Positions 1-4,548 of a DNA stretch of 5,556 nucleotides are shown in pieces (position 1 is the stretch's first letter; the number at the start of each line of letters is the position of its first letter). This DNA comes from Nitrososphaerales archaeon (GTDB lineage Archaea > Thermoproteota > Nitrososphaeria > Nitrososphaerales > Gagatemarchaeaceae), in contig JASHUK010000079.1 in the NCBI GenBank assembly GCA_030040055.1, forward strand, positions 1 to 5,556. Direction: 5' to 3'. Under the pieces are notes generated by a model. That model did not search any database, was not told where the DNA came from, and saw nothing but the letters and a program-made list of their open reading frames with translations. The position numbers and the translations under genes were made by a program.

Positions 1-1
1 G

Positions 2-376
2 CCGACGGCGATCGCCGCGCAGTACCTCGGAGGCGAGAAGAGCGCCGCAGTCGCGGCCAACTTCTCGGTCACCGTGTCGAAGAAGGCCCCCGTGGTCACG
101 GTGACGTGCACGAAGTCCAGGCTGGCGATCTCTTCGTCGGCGACTTGCCACGTCAAGGTCGCGGGGTACCAGCCCTACGGAGCCGTGAGCTGGAGCACGT
201 CGGGGGGCTCGGGGACCGTGACGTTTTCTGAACCGACCTGCGCGCTCAGCTCCGGCTGGACCTGCTCGATCAAGGTGACCGGGACGGGCGCTGGCCCCGT
301 CACGATACTGGCCTCCTACCCGGGGAACGAGGACAACGCGGCGGGCTCTGGGACCCACGCCATTACCGTGACGTGA
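2..376 (+). CDS. Ig-like repeat surface/secreted protein, C-terminal fragment
   Basis: This is the C-terminal 124 residues of a larger protein; the frame is open to the left edge, so the start lies outside the window. Residues 1-25 look like the tail of one repeat (a Q-Y-L-G-G-E stretch ending in N-F-S-V-T-V). Residues 30-124 form a full repeat of about 95 residues ending with the matching S-Y-P-G-N-E stretch and A-I-T-V-T. The Ser/Thr/Gly/Val-rich composition and the ASYxGN...A.S....I.V pattern match bacterial/archaeal Ig-like (Big_3-type) domains, which form beta-sandwiches in cell-surface or secreted proteins. The repeat has four cysteines (C36, C49, C80, C88 of the fragment), possibly two disulfides, which fits an extracellular location. 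No C-terminal membrane anchor is present; the protein ends on the last beta strand. Ligand and function are unknown. The GTG at 74 is an internal codon, not a start. Confidence 0.75.
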   Translation, partial: PTAIAAQYLGGEKSAAVAANFSVTVSKKAPVVTVTCTKSRLAISSSATCHVKVAGYQPYGAVSWSTSGGSGTVTFSEPTCALSSGWTCSIKVTGTGAGPVTILASYPGNEDNAAGSGTHAITVT

Positions 377-428
377 CCCTCCTGAGCAGGCGAAGGCGAC
401 AGAACACCGCGGCCCGATGGAAATATCG

Positions 429-438
429 TTAAATAATC
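429..438 (+). promoter_or_regulatory. TATA-like box upstream of alba
   Basis: The A/T-rich stretch TTAAATAAT stands out in otherwise GC-rich sequence, with an A-rich stretch (GGAAATA) just upstream that could act as a BRE. With the usual archaeal spacing, transcription would begin near 458-463, leaving a leader of about 8-12 bases before the ATG at 471. The box lies downstream of the in-frame ATG at 417, which argues that 471 is the real start. Inferred from sequence only. Confidence 0.5.
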
Positions 439-470
439 GGCGAGGCGGCGCGAGGCGCAAGGTCAGTCAC

Positions 471-833
471 ATGCCAAAAAGAAAAGGCGAATCAGACGAC
501 TCAGAGGAACACTCCTCTGAAGCACATGGAACGGCGCCGCAGGCCCCTGCGCAACAGCAGAGGTCCTCTCCTCCAAACCACATCTATGTCGGCAAGAAAC
601 CGGTCATGAGCTACGCGATGAGCGCGCTCATCCAGCTAACACAAGCCGGCGAGGTCGTGGTGAAGGCGAGAGGGATGGCCATCGGCAGAGCCGTCGACGT
701 GGCGGAAATCGTCACGAAGAGGCTAGGCAACGGCCAGTTCCGCGTCAAGGACATCGGCATAAACACCGAAGTCGTTGGCGAGGGCGCCGAGATGAGGAAC
801 GTCTCCTCAATCGAAATAGTCGTCGGCAAGTAA
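471..833 (+). CDS. albA: DNA/RNA-binding chromatin protein Alba
   Basis: A 120-residue Alba-family protein, an abundant small basic dimer that coats and bridges archaeal DNA and also binds RNA. The Alba fold spans about residues 36-120. Hallmarks are I-Y-V-G-K-K-P-V-M-S-Y (38-48), with the paired lysines K42/K43 matching the DNA-binding and acetylation-site lysines of Sulfolobus Alba; V-V-V-K-A-R-G (62-68); I-G-R-A-V-D-V-A-E-I-V (71-81); and the C-terminal V-S-S-I-E-I-V-V (111-118). Residues 1-35 are a hydrophilic tail, first basic (PKRK), then acidic Ser/Asp/Glu, then Ala/Pro/Gln-rich, absent from the minimal ~90-residue Alba. The ATG at 471 is preferred over the in-frame ATG at 417 because a TATA-like box lies between them. 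A weak AAGGTCA about five bases upstream could be a ribosome site. It converges with the GIY-YIG gene, 29 bases between stops. Confidence 0.93.
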   Translation: MPKRKGESDDSEEHSSEAHGTAPQAPAQQQRSSPPNHIYVGKKPVMSYAMSALIQLTQAGEVVVKARGMAIGRAVDVAEIVTKRLGNGQFRVKDIGINTEVVGEGAEMRNVSSIEIVVGK

Positions 834-862
834 GAACACAGGCACCACCACGAGTTCGGAGG

Positions 863-1222
863 TCAGTGCTTCCCCAGCGTCAGCGCTCCTGACGCGAGGC
901 AGAGAGCACGCTTGGCCTCCCTGCTCATCTTTTTGATCTGAGACTCACGCCTCAGCGCCTCGCGCCCGTTACGCACGCGTTCGACGTAGACGAGCCTTAC
1001 CGGGCGCCTTCCCCTAGTGTACTTCGCGCCGGTCCCGGAGTTGTGCTGGGCGACGCGGCGCGCCGGGTCCGTCGACCACCCGGAGTAGAGCGTCCCGTCG
1101 GAGCACTCGACGATGTACACCCACGACCGCGCGCGCGGCGAGGAGCCCCCGGAGCGCGAGCCTCGACAGGCGGGCGAACTTGACGGAGCCCTCAGCTTGC
1201 TCGCGACGCCGCGGCCAGACAC
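863..1222 (-). CDS. Small GIY-YIG nuclease-domain protein
   Basis: A 119-residue protein with one GIY-YIG domain over about residues 34-112, most like the small stand-alone UPF0213/YhbQ-type members. Visible motifs are W-V-Y-I-V-E-C-S-D-G-T-L-Y-S-G (34-48; YSG replaces the YIG signature), an Arg pair R55/R56, H60-N61, G-A-K-Y-T-R-G-R-R-P-V-R-L-V-Y (65-79), and A-L-R-R-E-S-Q-I-K-K (89-98) with the expected metal-binding Glu at 93. These are the residues used for single-strand cleavage in the superfamily, so nuclease activity is plausible; the biological substrate of this subgroup is not settled. The GTG at 1222 is chosen because a TATA-like box on this strand is centred about 26 bases upstream, giving a leaderless transcript. 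The first 33 residues are Ser/Arg/Gly-rich and unlike the family, so a shorter start at the GTG covering 1118-1120 remains possible. Confidence 0.8.
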   Translation of the reverse strand: MSGRGVASKLRAPSSSPACRGSRSGGSSPRARSWVYIVECSDGTLYSGWSTDPARRVAQHNSGTGAKYTRGRRPVRLVYVERVRNGREALRRESQIKKMSREAKRALCLASGALTLGKH

Positions 1223-1236
1223 GGACGTGTCAGCGA

Positions 1237-1283
1237 GCAAATCTTTTTTAACTGATTGTTCGTCGGCAAAGTTCAACAAAAAG
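1237..1283. promoter_or_regulatory. Divergent A/T-rich promoter region, GIY-YIG gene and lysA-like gene
   Basis: This is the most A/T-rich stretch of the interior of the window. On the + strand, GCAAATC followed by TTTTTTAAC (about 1243-1252) resembles BRE plus TATA; with standard spacing transcription would begin near 1274, about ten bases before the TTG at 1284. On the - strand the same bases read TTAAAAAAG, centred about 26 bases before the GTG at 1222, preceded by an A-containing GAACAATC. One A/T core may therefore serve both directions, or two overlapping promoters may be present. Inferred; no transcription data. Confidence 0.5.
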
Positions 1284-2603
1284 TTGGTTGATACTCGGAC
1301 GCAGCCCGTCTCCCGCACGGGGGCTGCGGCGCCAAGATTCTCTGACTCTGACTTCTACAGACTGGCTGACACATACGGCACCCCGTACTATCTTGTCGAC
1401 GAAGCGACGCTCCGCAAGAAGGTCGGGGAAGTTGAGCAGGGCTTCTCGGAGTTCCGAGGAGCTTTCAGGGTCGCCTACTCGGTGAAGGCGAACTTCAACC
1501 CCTCCGTGATCAGGACGTTCGTGAGCGAGGGGATAATGTTCGACCTGACCGCGCCGGCCGAGCTCCAGTTCATCCTGAAGTGCGGCGGGTCCGCGCAGAA
1601 CGTCCTCTACACCAGCATCACGGAGACGCTCGCAGAATACGAGACGATACTGAAGATGGGGGTGGACAGGGTCGTCGTTGCCAGCTACAACGGGGCCGCC
1701 AACCTGATAGAGGCGGCCGCGAAGACCGGGGTGAAGGCCCGGGTCATGGTCAGGGTCAACCCGGAGGTCCACGTCCATGCCGAGCTGCGCGGGTCGATGG
1801 GGCACGGCAAGTTCGGGCTCCAGTTCGAAGGGACGAGCCAGGACACGGCCCACAGCGTCCTGAAGAAGATCCTCACGTCCCCGGCGGTGGCGTTCGAGGG
1901 CTTCCACTTCCACCTGGGGAGTCAGGTCGAGGACCCGTCCTGCTACTCGGAGGCCCTGGAGAAGCTCGAGAGCTTCGTCCTCCAGTCCCGCAGGACGCTC
2001 GGGGACTTCGAGGTCAACACGGTGGACATCGGAGGAGGCCTCCCGTCGCCGTACGGGCGGAAGGTCCCGTCCCCCAAGGACCTCGGAGGGAGGATAGTGG
2101 GGCAGCTGAACAGCATGGTCGAGAGCATGGGGAAGAGGTTCACCCTCGTCGCGGAGAGCGGGAGGTACCTGACGGCGGAGTCGACAGTCCTCGTCTGCAG
2201 GATCGTCAACGTCAAGAACTTCGGGGAGAACAGGTACGTCTACGTCGACGCGGGCTATCACGTCCTGCTGGACGCGGCCCTGCTAAGGCACGAGTACCCC
2301 GTCGAGGTCGTCCCCGGGGGGAGGCAGGCCGGGCACAAGACCGTCCTCGTGGGGAGGCTCTGCGACCCCCTGGACGTCTTCCCGACTTCGAGCAGGTCCA
2401 AGCTGGGCGGCGCCGAGGTCGGCAAGCTGGTCGTCTTCAGGGAGGCCGGCGCTTACTCGATCGTGCTCAACATGCCCTTCCACAGCCAGCCGAGGCCCCC
2501 CGTCCTGATGAGAAACGCGCAGGGGGACTACCTGGTGGTCAGGAAGCGCCAGGACCTGGAGGCCCTCTTCATGGAGGAGGGCGGAGACTGCCTCCCGTCC
2601 TGA
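1284..2603 (+). CDS. lysA: Fold-type III PLP-dependent decarboxylase (diaminopimelate/ornithine decarboxylase family)
   Basis: A 439-residue group IV decarboxylase with an alanine-racemase-like barrel followed by a beta domain; family members are about 400-430 residues. Barrel: Y-G-T-P-Y-Y-L-V-D (31-39), the PLP lysine in A-Y-S-V-K-A-N (K68), G-F-H-F-H-L-G-S-Q (206-214), D-I-G-G-G (248-252) and E-S-G-R (291-294, usually EPGR) for phosphate binding. Beta domain: G-R-L-C-D-P-L-D (357-364) with the catalytic Cys C360, and E-A-G-A-Y (387-391) before a Q-P-R-P-P segment (402-406). The pattern is closest to LysA, which converts meso-diaminopimelate to lysine, but the DAP-type RPxLY motif is absent (D-A-G-Y-H-V-L-L-D at 322-330), so the substrate is uncertain and the symbol is family-level. 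TTG at 1284 is chosen because no ATG or GTG occurs between it and the conserved barrel; ATG 1113 would run through the divergent promoter and the antisense gene. tdk follows after 28 bases. Confidence 0.85.
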   Translation: MVDTRTQPVSRTGAAAPRFSDSDFYRLADTYGTPYYLVDEATLRKKVGEVEQGFSEFRGAFRVAYSVKANFNPSVIRTFVSEGIMFDLTAPAELQFILKCGGSAQNVLYTSITETLAEYETILKMGVDRVVVASYNGAANLIEAAAKTGVKARVMVRVNPEVHVHAELRGSMGHGKFGLQFEGTSQDTAHSVLKKILTSPAVAFEGFHFHLGSQVEDPSCYSEALEKLESFVLQSRRTLGDFEVNTVDIGGGLPSPYGRKVPSPKDLGGRIVGQLNSMVESMGKRFTLVAESGRYLTAESTVLVCRIVNVKNFGENRYVYVDAGYHVLLDAALLRHEYPVEVVPGGRQAGHKTVLVGRLCDPLDVFPTSSRSKLGGAEVGKLVVFREAGAYSIVLNMPFHSQPRPPVLMRNAQGDYLVVRKRQDLEALFMEEGGDCLPS

Positions 2604-2616
2604 GTCGCGAAGGCTC

Positions 2617-2624
2617 CCGGTGGC
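2617..2624 (+). promoter_or_regulatory. Possible ribosome binding site of tdk
   Basis: CGGTGG lies about 8-10 bases before the ATG at 2632 and resembles the archaeal GGTG core. It overlaps an in-frame GTG at 2620, the alternative start, which has no comparable site of its own. This favours 2632 as the start and suggests translation from a shared message with the upstream decarboxylase gene. Weak, since GG-rich hexamers are frequent at this GC content. Confidence 0.35.
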
Positions 2625-2631
2625 GGCGCCG

Positions 2632-3198
2632 ATGACCCTCGAGGTCGTCATGGGGCCGATGTTCTCGGGAAAGACAACCGAGCTGATCCGGCTGGTGGAG
2701 AGGGACGTCTACGCGAAGAGGAAGGGCGGGATATTCAGGGTGTCGTTCGACGCCAGGTACCAGGCGACTGGGGTGGTCGCGCACAGCGGCCTGCGGTACG
2801 ACGCCTACACTCTTGAAGCGACGGAGCAGGGGCTCGCGAAGCTCGGGGGGACCGTCGAGTCCGCGGGGCTCGAGACCGTCGGAGTGGACGAGGTGAACTT
2901 CTTCCCAGAGTCGATAGTCGGGGTCCTCGACAGGCTGGCCGACCGGAAGAGGGTGATAGCCTGCGGGCTCAACCTCGACTTCCGGGCTGAGCCCTTCCCC
3001 TCGACGATGGGGCTCGCGGCTAGGGCGGACGCGATCACCTACCTCAGCGCCGTCTGCGTGATGTGCGGCAGGGAGGCGACCCGGACCCAGCGGCTGGTCC
3101 AGGGGAAGCCGGCGACCAGGGACTCGCCCACGATCGTCGTGGGGGGCAAGGGGCTGTACGAGCCGCGGTGCCGCTCCTGCTACGAGCCGCCAGCATAG
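2632..3198 (+). CDS. tdk: Thymidine kinase (type II, TK1-like)
   Basis: A 188-residue type II thymidine kinase, which phosphorylates thymidine (and deoxyuridine) to the monophosphate with ATP in cytosolic pyrimidine salvage. The Walker A loop G-P-M-F-S-G-K-T is at residues 8-15. The Walker B/catalytic segment is V-D-E-V-N-F-F-P (85-92); E87 matches the catalytic base, while N89 stands where the family usually has Gln. C-G-L-N-L-D-F-R-A-E-P-F-P (111-123) matches the conserved C/YGL..DF...PF block. C142-V-M-C145 and C180-R-S-C183 form the structural zinc site, and Y-E-P-R-C (176-180) belongs to the C-terminal lasso. Length is normal (about 180-200). ATG 2632 is preferred to GTG 2620 because the protein then begins directly before the first beta strand and has a GGTG-like site upstream. 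It probably shares an operon with the decarboxylase; the functional link is not obvious. It converges with apgM. Confidence 0.93.
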   Translation: MTLEVVMGPMFSGKTTELIRLVERDVYAKRKGGIFRVSFDARYQATGVVAHSGLRYDAYTLEATEQGLAKLGGTVESAGLETVGVDEVNFFPESIVGVLDRLADRKRVIACGLNLDFRAEPFPSTMGLAARADAITYLSAVCVMCGREATRTQRLVQGKPATRDSPTIVVGGKGLYEPRCRSCYEPPA

Positions 3199-3205
3199 CC
3201 GCCCC

Positions 3206-3218
3206 GCGGCCGGGCCGC
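3206..3218. repeat. Short perfect inverted repeat between convergent stops
   Basis: GCGGCC and GGCCGC flank one central G, and the repeat fills most of the 19-base gap between the stop codons of tdk and apgM. In RNA it could form a 4-5 bp GC hairpin from either strand. There is no T-run beside it, and archaeal termination mainly depends on U-tracts, so it cannot be called a terminator with confidence. At this GC content such a palindrome could also arise by chance. Confidence 0.3.
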
Positions 3219-4447
3219 TACGGTGCGAGGACTCTCGACAGGACGTCCCTCCCCCTCAGGGTTCCCAGAGAGCCCGAGCGCGCCCCCCTCTCTGTGAACC
3301 TCCTCCCGTCCCCCTTCGAGTCCCCGCGCGAGACAAGCAGGGGGACCGGGTCTGACGAGTGCATCCCCATCGTGCACGGGGTGGCGTGGTCGCACGAGAC
3401 CCCGAGCCTGACGTCCCCGCGCAGGCGCGCCACCCCGGAGAAGAAGTCCATGTCCACCTGCTCTATGCAACGCTTCTTGCCGGAAGGGTCGGAGTCGTGC
3501 CCGAACTCGTCGGGGCCCTTGATGTGGACGTAGACGAGGCGCCCCTCCCCCACGCCTCCGACGAAGAGCCTCGCCTTCTCCGCGAGGTCGCTGCGGTCCT
3601 TCACCGGGAGCATCCTCATCCCTAGCAAGCGCGCGATGCCGACCTCTGCCGGCATCTCGACTATCGCCGCCCCCTTCACCCCGTGCCTCTCCTCGAAGGG
3701 CTGGAGCGCGGGGACGTGGTCGCCGGCGTCCCTGAGCAGGACGCAGTTCGCGGGGAGCTTCCCCTCCCCGACCCTGGCAGCGTTGGTCTTGCTCTTGGAG
3801 AGGACTTCAGCGCTGCGGCGGGTGAACTCGTTGACTAGCTCCGCGGCGAGGAGCGCCCCCGCCCTCGCGGACTCGGGCCTGCTGGGGAGGACGGCGTCGG
3901 TCCCGGTGAGGCGCCTCGCAGCCCCGAAGCCGCCCACCTTCGAGTAGGCCGGGTCGGTGTTCGTTATCTCCGCCGAGAGGGGCTGCCGGGCCTTGATTAC
4001 CAGCACCCCCCTGTACGAAACCGTGGCCCTGAACTCTATCTCCGCGCCGGGGACCTTCACGGTGTTCAGGTCGTCCTGGAGCCGCGACGCTTCCTCCTGT
4101 GACAGGTTCCGGCCCGCGCGCCTGTCGACGATCCTCTTCCCGGCCACCGACGCGAGGTTGGCCCTCAGCGCCAGGTCGCCGTTCCGGAAGTCCAGCCCCG
4201 CGCCTACGGCCTCGACCACCCCTCTTCCGGGGTAGCCGCCGTCAAAGGAGTAGCCCAGCATGTTGAAGACCGCGATGTCCGACTCGGGCGCGACCCCTCT
4301 CCCGACCGTGACGACGCTTCCGAGTCTGGAGGCGTGGGCGACCCCGTCGAGGTTGGGGGTGTATGCTGCTTCGAGGGGGGTCGTGTAGTTCAGGGACGGG
4401 TTGGGCCTGTCCGCGCACCCGTCAAGGAGGACGTACCCGGACTTCAC
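3218..4447 (-). CDS. apgM: 2,3-bisphosphoglycerate-independent phosphoglycerate mutase, archaeal type
   Basis: A 409-residue ApgM protein of the alkaline phosphatase superfamily, interconverting 3- and 2-phosphoglycerate in glycolysis and gluconeogenesis; normal length (about 400-412). Residues 5-15 (Y-V-L-L-D-G-C-A-D-R-P) give metal ligand D9. T-P-L-E-A-A-Y-T-P-N-L-D (23-34) is a family signature. P-E-S-D-I-A (54-59) holds the catalytic Ser S56, which carries the phosphoryl group, and N-M-L-G-Y to Y-P-G-R-G-V-V-E-A (62-80) follows. N-terminal to the metal motifs, D108-R-R-A-G-R is also typical. The C-terminal metal ligands sit in K-G-P-D-E-F-G-H-D-S-D (310-320), S-C-D-H-A-T-P-C (351-358) and H-S-S-D-P-V-P-L-L (363-371). 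The GTG at 4447 is taken as start: it gives the standard N-terminus, and a TATA-like box lies about 27 bases upstream, indicating a leaderless message. It diverges from the GalT-family gene. No key residue is missing. Confidence 0.94.
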   Translation of the reverse strand: MKSGYVLLDGCADRPNPSLNYTTPLEAAYTPNLDGVAHASRLGSVVTVGRGVAPESDIAVFNMLGYSFDGGYPGRGVVEAVGAGLDFRNGDLALRANLASVAGKRIVDRRAGRNLSQEEASRLQDDLNTVKVPGAEIEFRATVSYRGVLVIKARQPLSAEITNTDPAYSKVGGFGAARRLTGTDAVLPSRPESARAGALLAAELVNEFTRRSAEVLSKSKTNAARVGEGKLPANCVLLRDAGDHVPALQPFEERHGVKGAAIVEMPAEVGIARLLGMRMLPVKDRSDLAEKARLFVGGVGEGRLVYVHIKGPDEFGHDSDPSGKKRCIEQVDMDFFSGVARLRGDVRLGVSCDHATPCTMGMHSSDPVPLLVSRGDSKGDGRRFTERGARSGSLGTLRGRDVLSRVLAP

Positions 4448-4468
4448 ATCCCCCGGCGGCGCGGCGGC

Positions 4469-4478
4469 GGATTATCTC
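4469..4478 (-). promoter_or_regulatory. TATA-like box of apgM
   Basis: On the - strand GAGATAATCC is preceded by the A-rich GCGAAAG, a plausible BRE. The box centre is about 27 bases before the GTG at 4447, so transcription would start at or next to the start codon. Between box and start is a GC-only stretch made of GGC/GCG runs (about 4454-4470), which makes the box stand out. Confidence 0.55.
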
Positions 4479-4511
4479 CCTTTCGCACCCTGCCCGGGGG
4501 CGGCCTCCCAG

Positions 4512-4524
4512 AATCCTAATATGA
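4512..4524 (+). promoter_or_regulatory. TATA-like box of the GalT-family gene
   Basis: CCTAATATG, with AGAA just upstream as possible BRE, is the only A/T-rich element in front of the gene. Its centre (about 4520) lies roughly 28 bases before the ATG at 4549, which fits leaderless transcription. It faces away from the apgM box, and the two share the 101-base divergent region 4448-4548. Confidence 0.55.
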
Positions 4525-4548
4525 CTACCGGCTTCTGCGCGTGCCCCC

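Noticed and set aside
381..390. Small inverted repeat after the Ig-like gene (CCTG-AG-CAGG), possible terminator
   Set aside because: A four-base stem with a two-base loop and no T-run; not distinguishable from chance.
417..470. Alba start at the ATG at 417
   Set aside because: A TATA-like box at about 429-438 lies inside this stretch, and the extra 18 residues are not Alba-like.
1113..1283. N-terminal extension of the decarboxylase from the ATG at 1113
   Set aside because: It would run through the divergent promoter and antisense over the GIY-YIG gene, including its conserved domain start, and the added residues resemble no part of the decarboxylase family.
1248..2261. Long open frame on the - strand opposite the decarboxylase
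   Set aside because: It is a GC-rich shadow frame without recognisable motifs; the + strand frame carries a full set of conserved decarboxylase motifs.
1580..2635. Long + strand frame rich in Arg/Gly/Pro within the decarboxylase gene
   Set aside because: Its composition is typical of an out-of-frame reading of GC-rich coding DNA, and it overlaps the real gene throughout.
3359..4235. Several + strand frames opposite apgM
   Set aside because: They have no motifs and lie wholly within a gene whose - strand frame contains every ApgM signature.
4454..4470. GCG/GGC triplet run upstream of apgM as a possible microsatellite
   Set aside because: It is imperfect and short, and expected by chance in DNA of this composition.
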